Shown: positions 37,374 through 45,828, counted from the stretch's first letter. The stretch: 64,000 bases of DNA from CBDHCC01 sp965261015 (GCA_965261015.1 CBDHCC010000002.1:310001-374000); one strand, 5' to 3'. Translations and numbers: made by a program. The notes: generated by a model from the letters alone, not told the origin.

Positions 37374-37969
37374 GCCGACAGCTTGGCCGCCGTCCGCGCG
37401 ACCCGCGCGCCCTGATACCGCGCCCCCGCCAGCTCGTTGTCGGACGGCTGGCGCGATCCGTCGCCGCCCGCGATCGTGCTGGCGCCGTAGGGCGTGCCGC
37501 CATGGACCTCGTCGATCGCCGTCAGCCCGCCATAGCCATAGTCCAGGCCGACGAGGGTCATGCCCATGTGCAGCAGGTTGGTGAGGACGGACATCAGCGT
37601 CGTCTCCTGTCCGCCATGCTGGCTGGCGGTGGAGGTGAAGGCCGCGCCGACCTTGCCGACCAGCGCGCCGGACTGCCACAGCCCGCCGGTCTGGTCCCAG
37701 AAGGCGCACATCTGGCTGGACATCCGGCCATAGCGGGTGGGCGTGCCCACCACGATCGCGTCATAGTCCTTCAGCTCGTCGACCGTGGCGACCGGGTGGC
37801 TGTCGTCCGCCTGGAAGCCGGCGGCCTCCACCACGGCGTCGGGCGCGGTCTCCGGCACGCGGCGGATCGCCACGGTCGCGCCTTCCGACCGTCCGCCCTC
37901 CGCGATCGCCTCCGCCAGCTTGGCCGTGTGGCCGTAGCTTGAGTAATAGAGCACCAGCATCTTCGTCAT
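37370..37969 (-). CDS. wrbA: NAD(P)H:quinone oxidoreductase, WrbA type
   Basis: A flavodoxin-like FMN enzyme that reduces quinones with two electrons, limiting redox cycling. The 199-residue length is exact for the family. Motifs are MLVLYYSSYGHTAKLAEAI for FMN phosphate binding, VGTPTRYGRMSSQM, and FTSTASQHGGQETTLMS. It lies 17 bases after the pirin gene, in an apparent pirin-wrbA-DUF421 operon divergent from a LysR regulator. Confidence 0.96.
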   Translation of the reverse strand: MTKMLVLYYSSYGHTAKLAEAIAEGGRSEGATVAIRRVPETAPDAVVEAAGFQADDSHPVATVDELKDYDAIVVGTPTRYGRMSSQMCAFWDQTGGLWQSGALVGKVGAAFTSTASQHGGQETTLMSVLTNLLHMGMTLVGLDYGYGGLTAIDEVHGGTPYGASTIAGGDGSRQPSDNELAGARYQGARVARTAAKLSA

Positions 37970-37986
37970 GGTCGTGGTTCCTTGGC

Positions 37987-38676
37987 TTAGAGTGCGTCGA
38001 CGAGGACCAGTTCGGCGTCCTCGACGGCGTGGATCGTCCGGGTGCCGCCGTTCAGGGCGACCCCGTCGCCAGCGTGAACGGTCCGACCGTCCAGGAGTAT
38101 CCGGCCGGTCGCCGGCACCAGATAGGCGTGGCGGCCGTCGGCGACGGCGCACTCCACCGACTGCCCGGCCGACAGGCGGGCGCCCAGCACGCGCGCGTCG
38201 GCGCGGATGGGCAGCGCGCCATCGTCCCCCCGCCCGCTGGCGAGCACCTGCCACGCGCCGTCGCGACCCGCGGCCGGAAAGGGCTTGGCTCCCCACATCG
38301 GATCGCCGCCCCGCGTGGCGGGCTCGATCCAGATCTGGAACAGGGTCGTGTCCTCGTCCTCCCGGTTCCATTCGGAATGGGTGACGCCCGACCCCGCGCT
38401 CATCACCTGCACGTCGCCGGCGGCGGTGCGACCGGTGTTGCCCATCGAGTCCCGGTGGGTGATCGCGCCGGTTCGCACATAGGTCACGATCTCCATGTCG
38501 CTGTGGGCGTGCGGCGCGAACCCGCTGCCAGCGGCGATGCGGTCGTCGTTCCACACCCGGATGGCGCCCCAGCCCATGCGATCGGGATCCCGATAGCCGG
38601 CGAAGGAGAAATGGTGGCGCGCGTCCAGCCAGCCGTGATCGGCGTGGCCCAGCGTGTCGAAGCGGCGGATGTCCAT
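37987..38676 (-). CDS. Pirin family protein
   Basis: A bicupin protein of 229 residues. The metal-binding pirin motif is visible in FAPHAHSDMEIVTYVRTG with two histidines, and further on in SGVTHSEWNRE with another. Bacterial pirins can have quercetin 2,3-dioxygenase activity or act as redox-sensitive partners, and the role here is unproven. The ATG at 38676 (MDIRRFDTLGHADHGWLDAR) is the normal family start. It shares a 97-base regulatory region with the divergent lysR gene. Confidence 0.93.
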   Translation of the reverse strand: MDIRRFDTLGHADHGWLDARHHFSFAGYRDPDRMGWGAIRVWNDDRIAAGSGFAPHAHSDMEIVTYVRTGAITHRDSMGNTGRTAAGDVQVMSAGSGVTHSEWNREDEDTTLFQIWIEPATRGGDPMWGAKPFPAAGRDGAWQVLASGRGDDGALPIRADARVLGARLSAGQSVECAVADGRHAYLVPATGRILLDGRTVHAGDGVALNGGTRTIHAVEDAELVLVDAL

Positions 38677-38732
38677 GATGTCGGTCCTCTTGTGCCACCA
38701 ACAGATAAGCGGCAGGACGGCGGCGCAAAAGA

Positions 38733-38756
38733 GAAACGATCGAAACCGATCGTTTC
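38733..38756. promoter_or_regulatory. Perfect 10-bp inverted repeat, candidate LysR operator
   Basis: GAAACGATCG (38733-38742), spacer AAAC, CGATCGTTTC (38747-38756) form a perfect palindrome in the 97-base gap between pirin and lysR. It ends 17 bases before the lysR ATG and lies 57 bases before the pirin ATG. The position fits autorepression of lysR and control of pirin-wrbA. Binding is inferred. Confidence 0.7.
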
Positions 38757-38773
38757 GGAAAGTGAGCTGGTCG

Positions 38774-39709
38774 ATGGCCGATCCCCTGCCGGACCTGCAG
38801 GCCTGGGCCTTATTCGCCGCGGTCGCGGACGCGGGCTCCGTCGCGGGTGCCGCCGCCGCCCTGGGACTGAGCAAGGCGACGGTGTCGAAGGGCGTGGCCC
38901 GGCTGGAGGCGCGGCTCGCCACGCCGCTGTTCCACCGCACGTCGCGCCGCCTGACGCTGACGCCGAGCGGTGACGCGCTGGCCGAACGCGCGCGCCGCAT
39001 CCTGGCCGAGGCGCGGGGCGCGGAGGAGGCGGCGCGCGGGGCCGCCGCCGCGCTGGCCGGGCCGATCCGGGTGACCGCCCCCACCTCGTTCGGCCTGCGC
39101 CACGTCGCGCCGGTCATCGCCGCCTGGCTGACCGACCATCCCGACACCCGCATCGACCTGACCCTGTCGGACGCGCGGCTGGACCTGGTGGCGGCCGGCA
39201 TCGACGTGGCCTTTCGCATCGGCACCCTGCCCGACAGCACGCTCAAGTCCCGGCGACTGTGCGCCGTTCCGCTGACGACGGTCGCCGCGCCCGCCTATCT
39301 TAGCCTCCACGGCCGACCCGCGTCCCCGGCACAGCTAGGCAACCACCGTTGCCTGCTTTACACCGCCGGTGGCGCGGCCGACGCCTGGCGTTTCGCCGGG
39401 CCGGACGGCGCGGTCACGCTGCGGCCGGCGGGTCCGCTGGCGGTGGACAATGGCGACGCCATGCTGCCGCTGCTGCGCGCCGGTGGCGGCGTGGCGCAGC
39501 TGCCCTGGTTCATCGTGGGGGACGACGTGAGGATGGGACGGCTGGTCGAAGTGCTGGGGGATTGGCCGGTGCCGCCGCTGGCGCTGCACCTGGTGACCCC
39601 GCCCGGCGCGCTGCGCCCCGCGCGTGTCGACGCTTTCCTGCGCTTCGCCGCCGACCGGCTGCGAGCGGCCGGCAGGCCCGACACCCTGACGAGCGCGGGA
39701 CCCGCGTGA
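38774..39709 (+). CDS. LysR family transcriptional regulator
   Basis: A 311-residue LTTR. The N-terminal winged helix reads LQAWALFAAVADAGSVAGAAAALGLSKATVSKGVARLEARL with FHRTSRRLTLTPSGDAL, and the effector domain begins near residue 90 (GPIRVTAPTSFGLRHVAPVIAAWL). The ATG at 38774 follows the palindrome by 17 bases. By context it probably regulates the divergent pirin-wrbA-DUF421 genes, perhaps in response to quinones or electrophiles; that is inference. Confidence 0.94.
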   Translation: MADPLPDLQAWALFAAVADAGSVAGAAAALGLSKATVSKGVARLEARLATPLFHRTSRRLTLTPSGDALAERARRILAEARGAEEAARGAAAALAGPIRVTAPTSFGLRHVAPVIAAWLTDHPDTRIDLTLSDARLDLVAAGIDVAFRIGTLPDSTLKSRRLCAVPLTTVAAPAYLSLHGRPASPAQLGNHRCLLYTAGGAADAWRFAGPDGAVTLRPAGPLAVDNGDAMLPLLRAGGGVAQLPWFIVGDDVRMGRLVEVLGDWPVPPLALHLVTPPGALRPARVDAFLRFAADRLRAAGRPDTLTSAGPA

Positions 39710-40824
39710 AGCGGCTCGCGCCCGACGAACGCGACGCGCGGTTCCTGCGCCGGCTGTTCCTGCTGGTCGCCGTGGCCGGCCTGATCGTGGCGCTCTACAA
39801 ACTGACCGACCTGTTGATCCTGGCCTTCGGGTCCGTGCTGGGCGCGGTGGTCATCCGCACGATCGACGACCAGCTGGTGCGCCGCACCGGCCTGCCCGCG
39901 CGCGGCGCGCTGGCGCTCGCGATCGCCATCGTGCTGGGCGCGGTCGGCTTCCTGGTCTGGCTGTTCGGGGTGCAGTTCTCCTCTCAGATCTCGGAGCTGA
40001 TCCGGGCGCTCCCCACGCTCGTCGCCGATGGCGAGGCCCGGCTGCGGGTCAGTCCGGTGGGCGACACGGTCGCCAACGCGCTGCAGGACGCCTATCGCGG
40101 CAGCCGGGTGGCGCAGGACCTGGGGTCGCTGGCCGAAGGCGCGGTGACCCTGACGCTCAATTTCCTGCTGGTGCTGGTGGGCTCCGTCTTCTTCGCCCTC
40201 GACCCCACCTTGTATCGGCGCGGCGTGCTGTTGCTGGTGCCCGCCGACAAGCGGCCGGCGATCGCCGACGCGTTCGACGACCTCAGCGTCACCTTGCGCC
40301 TGTGGCTGAAGACGCAGCTGATCGCGATGATCGCCATCGGCCTGTTGACCGGCCTCGGCCTGTGGGCCGTCGGCGTGCCGTCGCCGGCCGCGCTGGGCCT
40401 GCTGGCGGGCATTTCGGAGTTCATCCCCTATGTCGGGCCGGTGGCCGCGATGCTGCCCGCGCTGGGGCTGGCGGCGACGGCCGGCACCAACGAGTTCATC
40501 GGCGCCCTGGCCGTCTATGCGCTGGTGCGCGCCATCCAGACGCCCTTCATCACGCCGTATATCCAGCAGCGCGTGATCTCGATTCCGCCGGCGGTGACCC
40601 TGTTCGCGATCATCGGCATCGGCGTGGTGTTCGGCGTGTTCGGCCTGTTCTTCTCCGCCGCCATCCTGGTCGCCGCCTACAGCCTGATCAACAGCCTCTA
40701 TCTGCGCGAGGTGATCGGCGAGGACGTGCTGCCCGGCCGGCGCGGCGATCCCGCCCATCCGGACGCGCGCGCGGCCACCGACGGTACGCCACCGCTCCCG
40801 ACTGGGCCGCCCGCCAAACGGTAA
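39706..40824 (+). CDS. AI-2E family (TqsA/PerM-like) membrane transporter
   Basis: A 372-residue membrane protein of the AI-2E family (DUF20) with about seven to eight hydrophobic segments. The family core is visible in GLLAGISEFIPYVGPVAAMLPA and VRAIQTPFITPYIQQRVISIPPAVTLFAI. The GTG at 39706 overlaps the lysR stop as GTGA. Members export small molecules or act as ion antiporters; export of autoinducer-2 should not be assumed, since no luxS is seen here. Confidence 0.9.
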   Translation: MKRLAPDERDARFLRRLFLLVAVAGLIVALYKLTDLLILAFGSVLGAVVIRTIDDQLVRRTGLPARGALALAIAIVLGAVGFLVWLFGVQFSSQISELIRALPTLVADGEARLRVSPVGDTVANALQDAYRGSRVAQDLGSLAEGAVTLTLNFLLVLVGSVFFALDPTLYRRGVLLLVPADKRPAIADAFDDLSVTLRLWLKTQLIAMIAIGLLTGLGLWAVGVPSPAALGLLAGISEFIPYVGPVAAMLPALGLAATAGTNEFIGALAVYALVRAIQTPFITPYIQQRVISIPPAVTLFAIIGIGVVFGVFGLFFSAAILVAAYSLINSLYLREVIGEDVLPGRRGDPAHPDARAATDGTPPLPTGPPAKR

Positions 40825-40830
40825 GAGTGC

Positions 40831-40865
40831 GTTAACCTTTTCCCTTCACATGCGGTAAGGTTAAC
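40831..40865. promoter_or_regulatory. Inverted TTAACC half-sites upstream of ctrA, candidate CtrA box
   Basis: GTTAACCTT (40831-40839) and AAGGTTAAC (40857-40865) are perfect inverted copies separated by 17 bases, 68 bases before the ctrA ATG. TTAACC is the core of the known alphaproteobacterial CtrA recognition half-site, so direct autoregulation is likely. There is no T-run, so a terminator for the upstream gene is unlikely. Confidence 0.65.
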
Positions 40866-40933
40866 AAGCGGTGAGCACCCCCGGTCCGCGGGGTCGCGCC
40901 GCCGGGCTGACCACGCAAACGGGGGCTGTGACC

Positions 40934-41635
40934 ATGCGCGTATTGCTGATCGAAGACGAACCGACGACCGCCAAGGCCATCGAGATGATGCTGGCGACCG
41001 AAGGCTTCAACATCTACACCACCGACCTGGGCGAAGAGGGTGTCGATCTGGGCAAGCTCTACGACTACGACATCATCCTCCTCGACCTGAACCTGCCCGA
41101 CATGCACGGGCTGGACGTGCTGAAGAAGCTGCGGGTGGCAAAGGTCGCCAGTCCGGTGCTGATCCTGTCCGGCGTGGCCGAGATGGACTCCAAGATCCGG
41201 TCGTTCGGCTTTGGCGCTGACGATTATGTGACCAAGCCGTTCCACAAGGACGAACTGGTCGCCCGCATCCAGGCGGTCGTGCGCCGCAGCCAGGGGCACA
41301 GCCAGTCGGTCATCAAGACGGGCAAGCTGGCGGTCAACCTGGACGCCAAGACGGTGGAGGTCGACGGCAACCGCATCCACCTGACCGGCAAGGAATATGC
41401 GATGCTGGACCTGCTCAGCCGACGCAAGGGCACGACCTTGACCAAGGAGATGTTCCTCAATCACCTCTATGGCGGGATGGACGAGCCGGAACTGAAGATC
41501 ATCGACGTGTTCATCTGCAAACTGCGCAAGAAACTGGCGCTGGCGTGCGGGGGCGATCACTATATCGAGACCGTGTGGGGACGCGGCTATGTGCTGCGCG
41601 ATCCCGAGGAGGACGCGGCCAAGTCCGCCGCCTGA
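40934..41635 (+). CDS. ctrA: Cell cycle response regulator CtrA
   Basis: CtrA is the OmpR-type response regulator that controls division, motility and polarity genes in alphaproteobacteria. The ATG at 40934 gives MRVLLIEDEPTTAKAIEMML, 233 residues. The receiver domain has the phosphorylated aspartate in DIILLDLNLPDMHG and DDYVTKPFHKDELVAR; the winged-helix output domain contains LTGKEYAMLDLLSRRKGTTLTKEMFLNHLYGGMDEPELKIIDVFICKLRKKL. The C-terminus ends Ala-Ala, as in other CtrA proteins where this end is a ClpXP degradation signal. Confidence 0.98.
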   Translation: MRVLLIEDEPTTAKAIEMMLATEGFNIYTTDLGEEGVDLGKLYDYDIILLDLNLPDMHGLDVLKKLRVAKVASPVLILSGVAEMDSKIRSFGFGADDYVTKPFHKDELVARIQAVVRRSQGHSQSVIKTGKLAVNLDAKTVEVDGNRIHLTGKEYAMLDLLSRRKGTTLTKEMFLNHLYGGMDEPELKIIDVFICKLRKKLALACGGDHYIETVWGRGYVLRDPEEDAAKSAA

Positions 41636-41734
41636 CACGCGGTCCGACCCCGGCCCGGCCCTTGCGTCGCCGCGCCCCATCCGGCACCTTGGCGGGCACT
41701 GGGTCGTGACGGCCTTAAGGAACGAGGCCCCGCC

Positions 41735-43183
41735 ATCCCGACTGCCTTTGACGAACTGTACGGCCACGACGCCGCCCGGCGCGAAGGGCGGTCGGATCTG
41801 GAGCCGCTGGCCGAGTGGCTGGCGCGCACACCGCCCGAACAGCTGACCCGCCGCGCGGGGGCGGCCGAACGCTACTTTCGCGAATTGGGCATCACCTTCG
41901 CCGTCTATGGCGAGGAAGAGGCGGCGGAACGGATCATCCCGTTCGACCTCGTCCCGCGCGTCTTCACCCACACGGAATGGGACGCGCTGTCGGCCGGCCT
42001 GATCCAGCGGACGGAGGCGCTGAACGCCTTCATCGCCGACATCTACGGCCCGCGCCGCATCCTGGCCGAAGGGTTGATCCCGCCCGACGTGGTGCTGAAC
42101 AACCCGCAATTCTGCATCCCCGCCAACGGCGTCGTGCCGCCCCACGGCCTGCACGCGCACATCTGCGGCATCGACATCGTGCGGACCGGCCCGGACGACT
42201 TCTTCGTGCTGGAGGACAACGCCCGCACGCCGTCGGGCGTCAGCTACATGGTGGAAAACCGCGAGGCGATGCTGCGGCTGTGCCCCGAACTGTTCCGCGC
42301 CTTCGACGTGCAGCCGGTCGACAGCTACGCCGACAGCCTGGCCGCGATGATGTCTTCGGTGGCCCCGCGTGGGCGGGAGGCCGCGCCCAACCGGGTGATC
42401 CTGACGCCCGGCCATTTCAACTCCGCCTTTTTCGAACACTCCTTTTTGGCCGACTCCGCCGGCCTGACGCTGGTGCAGGGGCCGGACCTGCTGGTCGAGG
42501 ACGACGTGGTCTATATGCGGACCATCGGCGGGCGGCAGCGGGTGGACGTGATCTATCGGCGCATCGACGACGAATATCTGGACCCGCTGTTCTTCAACGC
42601 GTCGTCCATGCTGGGTGTGCCCGGCCTGATCGCGGCCTGGGCGGCGGGCAACGTCACCATCGTGAACGCGCCGGGCACCGGCATTTCCGACGACAAGGCG
42701 ATCTACTCCTACATGCCGGAGATCGTGCGCTTCTTCTGCGACGCGGAGCCGTTGTTGCCCAATGTCGAGACCTGGCGCTGCCGCGAACCCGACGCCTTGG
42801 CCTACACGCTCGATCATCTGGACGAGCTGGTGGTCAAGCTGGTCGACGGGTCCGGCGGCTATGGAATGCTGGTCGGGCCGACCGCGTCAAAGGCCGAGAT
42901 CGAGCAGTTCCGGGCCGCGTTGAAGGCGGACCCCGCCCGCTATATCGCCCAGCCCACGCTGGCGCTCTCCACCATCCCCACCCACGTCGAAAGCGGCGTG
43001 GCCCCCCGCCATGTCGATTTCCGCCCATTCATCCTGACCGGATCGGATGGCGCGGTCGTGACGCCCGGCGGCCTGACCCGCGTGGCGCTGGCGGAGGGGT
43101 CGCTGGTCGTGAACTCGTCGCAGGGCGGGGGGACGAAGGACAGCTTCGTGCTGGCGGCCCCCGACGAGGCGACCGACCGATGA
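41735..43183 (+). CDS. Circularly permuted ATP-grasp protein (type 2), apparent ATC start
   Basis: A 482-residue circularly permuted ATP-grasp ligase-like protein (DUF404/DUF407 type). Recognisable parts are FAVYGEEEAAERIIPFDLVPR, IPPDVVLNNPQFCIPANG, DDFFVLEDNARTPSGVSYM, and the C-terminal NSSQGGGTKDSFVL. The conserved N-terminus (PTAFDELYG) is encoded, but the frame has no ATG, GTG or TTG before a TTG at 41885. An ATC at 41735 stands where the start is expected, with GAGG seven bases upstream. If only the TTG is used, about 50 residues are lost. It overlaps the next gene as ATGA. Confidence 0.88.
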   Translation: MPTAFDELYGHDAARREGRSDLEPLAEWLARTPPEQLTRRAGAAERYFRELGITFAVYGEEEAAERIIPFDLVPRVFTHTEWDALSAGLIQRTEALNAFIADIYGPRRILAEGLIPPDVVLNNPQFCIPANGVVPPHGLHAHICGIDIVRTGPDDFFVLEDNARTPSGVSYMVENREAMLRLCPELFRAFDVQPVDSYADSLAAMMSSVAPRGREAAPNRVILTPGHFNSAFFEHSFLADSAGLTLVQGPDLLVEDDVVYMRTIGGRQRVDVIYRRIDDEYLDPLFFNASSMLGVPGLIAAWAAGNVTIVNAPGTGISDDKAIYSYMPEIVRFFCDAEPLLPNVETWRCREPDALAYTLDHLDELVVKLVDGSGGYGMLVGPTASKAEIEQFRAALKADPARYIAQPTLALSTIPTHVESGVAPRHVDFRPFILTGSDGAVVTPGGLTRVALAEGSLVVNSSQGGGTKDSFVLAAPDEATDR

Positions 43184-44118
43184 TGCTGTCGTCCACCGCC
43201 TCCAACCTCTATTGGATCGGCCGCTATATGGAGCGCGCGGAGTTCGCCGCGCGCCTGGTCGAGGCCACGGTGCGGCTGGGCACGCTGGCTCCCCGCCCGG
43301 CCGGACGGTCCGCCTGGAAGAGCGCGCTGATCGTGACCGAGACGCCGGAGGAGGACCGCGACCGCCTGGTCCAGGCCGATCCGGCCGACATCGCGCAGCA
43401 CCTGCTGATCGACACGGACAATCCCGCCAGCGTGGTCAACGCCATCACCACGGCGCGCAACAACGCGCGCGCCGCGCGCGACGCGCTGACCCGCGAAGTG
43501 TGGGAGACGGTCAACCGCACCTGGCTGGGCCTGCGCGCGATCCAGCCCTTCGCCGACGTCGCCGCCGTGCTGCCGCTGGTCGATCAGGTCGTGGCCGAAT
43601 GCCGCGGCTTCGAGGGTGCCATCAACCGGATGCTGCACGGCCCCGCTTTGTGGTTCGTGCGGCTGGGCGCGTCCCTGGAACGCGCGGACAACACCGCGCG
43701 GCTGCTGGACGTGAAGTACCACCTGCTGCTGCCGGCGGGCGAGCCGGTGGGCGGCACGGTCGACCGCGACCAGTGGCACACGCTACTCCAGGTCGCGTCC
43801 GCCCGGTCGGCCTATCGCCAGATCCACGGCGGCGCGGTGAAGCCGTGGCTGGTCGCCGACCTCCTGATCTTCCGCGCCGGCCTGCCGCGATCGCTGTCCG
43901 CCTGCGCGCGCGACACGGTCCGCATCCTGGCATCGCTCGCTCAGGCCACGGGGCGGCAGGGGAGCGCCAACCGCGCGATCCGCGAACGGCAGAGCCGGCT
44001 GGACGGCACCGACATCGACCGGGTGTTCGGGGGCGGCCTGCACCAGTTCCTGACCGATTTCATCAACGAGACGGTGACCGTCGACCGCGCCGTCGCCCGC
44101 CAATTCGGGTTCGGATGA
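43180..44118 (+). CDS. Alpha-E domain protein (DUF403)
   Basis: A 312-residue mostly helical protein of the alpha-E superfamily, beginning MMLSSTASNLYWIGRYMERAEFAARL, which is the family hallmark. Its gene overlaps the ATP-grasp gene by four bases and is one base before the transglutaminase gene. This trio is a conserved set; its biochemical product is not known, but peptide or amide ligation and cleavage is a common suggestion. Confidence 0.93.
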   Translation: MMLSSTASNLYWIGRYMERAEFAARLVEATVRLGTLAPRPAGRSAWKSALIVTETPEEDRDRLVQADPADIAQHLLIDTDNPASVVNAITTARNNARAARDALTREVWETVNRTWLGLRAIQPFADVAAVLPLVDQVVAECRGFEGAINRMLHGPALWFVRLGASLERADNTARLLDVKYHLLLPAGEPVGGTVDRDQWHTLLQVASARSAYRQIHGGAVKPWLVADLLIFRAGLPRSLSACARDTVRILASLAQATGRQGSANRAIRERQSRLDGTDIDRVFGGGLHQFLTDFINETVTVDRAVARQFGFG

Positions 44119-44119
44119 C

Positions 44120-44944
44120 ATGCTGCTGACCGTCGACTATCGCACCCACTACCGCTTCACCGCCCCGCAGGCGCGCGTGCTGCAGCTGCTGCGCGTGACT
44201 CCGCCCTCGACCGATGGCCAGTCGGTCCTGGAATGGTCGATCGAGACCGACTGCGACAGCGTGCTTCGGTCGATGACCGACGGCTATGGCAACCCGGCCG
44301 CCATGCTGTACGTCACCGGCCCATTGGCGGAGATGACGATCGGCGTGACCGGCCTGGTCCAGACGGAGGACACGGCGGGCATCGTCGCCGGCGCGCCCGA
44401 GCCGCTGCCGCCCACCGTGTTCCTGCGCGACACGCCGCTGACCCATGCGAGCGCCGCTATGGCGGACTTCGCGCACGGGCTGGAGCGGATGGACGAGAGC
44501 GCGCTCGACCGGCTGCACCTGCTCAACCGCTCCTTGAACGAGCGGTTCGAGTTTCAGCCCGGGGCCACGGAAGTGAGCACCGACGCCGCCGCCGCATTCG
44601 ACGCGCACACCGGCGTGTGCCAGGACTACGCCCACATCTTCTGCTCCGTCGCGCGACTGCTGGGCCACCCCGCCCGCTATGTCTCGGGCCATCTGTTCCG
44701 CCGGGACGGGGAAGAGCGCCAGGTGGCCGCCCACGCCTGGGCGGAAGCGTGGCTGCCGCAGCAGGGCTGGATCGCCTTCGACCCGGCCAACGGCATCTGC
44801 GCGGACGACGCATATGTGCGGGTCGCGGTCGGCCTGGACTATGCCGACGCCGCGCCCACCGCGGGCAGCCGGCGGGGCGCGGGCGAAGAGGCGCTGGAGG
44901 TCGAGGTCCGGGTGCGCGAAGCCCAGCAGCAACAGCAGCAGTAA
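44120..44944 (+). CDS. Transglutaminase-like cysteine protease family protein
   Basis: A 274-residue protein with an N-terminal beta-rich domain (VDYRTHYRFTAPQARVLQLLRVTP) and a transglutaminase-like core holding a complete triad: Cys in HTGVCQDYAHIF, His in AAHAWAEAWLP and Asp in GWIAFDPANG. It ends in a glutamine run encoded by CAG/CAA repeats. It is the third gene of the ATP-grasp/alpha-E cassette. The Anbu proteasome-like peptidase that often accompanies the set is not adjacent. Confidence 0.93.
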   Translation: MLLTVDYRTHYRFTAPQARVLQLLRVTPPSTDGQSVLEWSIETDCDSVLRSMTDGYGNPAAMLYVTGPLAEMTIGVTGLVQTEDTAGIVAGAPEPLPPTVFLRDTPLTHASAAMADFAHGLERMDESALDRLHLLNRSLNERFEFQPGATEVSTDAAAAFDAHTGVCQDYAHIFCSVARLLGHPARYVSGHLFRRDGEERQVAAHAWAEAWLPQQGWIAFDPANGICADDAYVRVAVGLDYADAAPTAGSRRGAGEEALEVEVRVREAQQQQQQ

Positions 44945-44956
44945 CGCCGCCGGCGG

Positions 44957-45748
44957 TCAGTCCGCGGCGGCAGACGCCCCGCGTCCCACCGGCTGCCCCC
45001 CACCGTCGAGCGCGGGGTCGAAGCGCCGCCATCCGTCCGGGCCCAGCCGTTCGAGCGGCTGGAAATTCGTCTTGTACCGCATCCGCGCCGACCCGCGCAC
45101 CCAATAGCCCAGATACAGGTGCCGCCCGCCCGCTTCGGCGACGCGCCGGATGTGATCCAGGATGATGTAGGTGCCCAGGCCCTTGCGCCCCTCCTCGTCG
45201 GGACGGAAGAAGCTGTAGATCATCGACAGCCCGTCCGCCTGTCCGTCGGTCAGGCAGGCCCCCACCAGCCGGCCCGGCCGACCGTCCGGGCCGGCGGGTT
45301 CGCGATATTCGAAGATCGCGGTCTTCACCGGCGTCTGCTCCACCATGTCGGCGAAGTCGTCGGCGTCCATTTCCGACATGCCGCCGTCGGGATGACGCAG
45401 CGAGAGATATTCGCGCAGCAGGTCGAACTGCTCGGCGGTGGACCAGGGCTGGCACTGAGTCACGACCAGGTCGTCGTTGCGGCGCATCAGCTTGCGCTGA
45501 GTCGCGTTGGCCCGGAACTCGCCCGCCAGCACGCGCACGGACACGCAGGCCGTGCAGCCGATACACGACGGCCGATAGGCGACGCCCTGGCTGCGACGGA
45601 AACCGATCCGGCCAAGCGCGTCGTTCAGGTCGGCCGCGTCCGGGCCGCGCAGTTCGGTGAACACCTTGCGTTCGGTCCGGCCCGGCAGATAGGGGCATGG
45701 ACCGACACCGGTCACGAAGAAACGGGGAAAGCGGAAAGGCGCGGTCAA
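44957..45748 (-). CDS. bpt: Aspartate/glutamate leucyltransferase
   Basis: Bpt transfers leucine from Leu-tRNA to proteins with N-terminal Asp or Glu, marking them for ClpAPS degradation (N-degron pathway). The 263-residue protein has the N-terminal cysteine region GPCPYLPGRTERKVFTEL and YRPSCIGCTACVSVRV, and the C-terminal acyltransferase part with SMIYSFFRPDEEGRKGLGTYIILDHI and YLGYWVRGSARMRYKTNFQP. It converges on the transglutaminase gene with 12 bases between. Confidence 0.95.
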   Translation of the reverse strand: MTAPFRFPRFFVTGVGPCPYLPGRTERKVFTELRGPDAADLNDALGRIGFRRSQGVAYRPSCIGCTACVSVRVLAGEFRANATQRKLMRRNDDLVVTQCQPWSTAEQFDLLREYLSLRHPDGGMSEMDADDFADMVEQTPVKTAIFEYREPAGPDGRPGRLVGACLTDGQADGLSMIYSFFRPDEEGRKGLGTYIILDHIRRVAEAGGRHLYLGYWVRGSARMRYKTNFQPLERLGPDGWRRFDPALDGGGQPVGRGASAAAD

Positions 45749-45828
45749 CGGGTGGGTCCTGGAAAAGCGGGGCTGTCGAACCCTTTATCCCCGCCGCGAG
45801 CGGGGGTGGGAAGCGGATTTACCACGCT

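Noticed and set aside
35235..37415. Long plus- and minus-strand frames of more than 600 codons over the MFS and DUF421 genes
   Set aside because: Out-of-frame translation of GC3-rich membrane genes; low-complexity Arg/Gly/Ala sequence.
39706..40824. Autoinducer-2 quorum-sensing export
   Set aside because: The family name is misleading; no luxS or AI-2 uptake genes are present in the window.
44925..44944. CAG/CAA run at the end of the transglutaminase gene as a microsatellite or phase-variable site
   Set aside because: Only about seven codons and at the very C-terminus, so slippage would hardly matter.
45775..45825. Small hairpin CCCCGC-TCGCG-GCGGGG after the threonine ammonia-lyase gene
   Set aside because: Not followed by a T-run and the stem is short; too weak to call a terminator.
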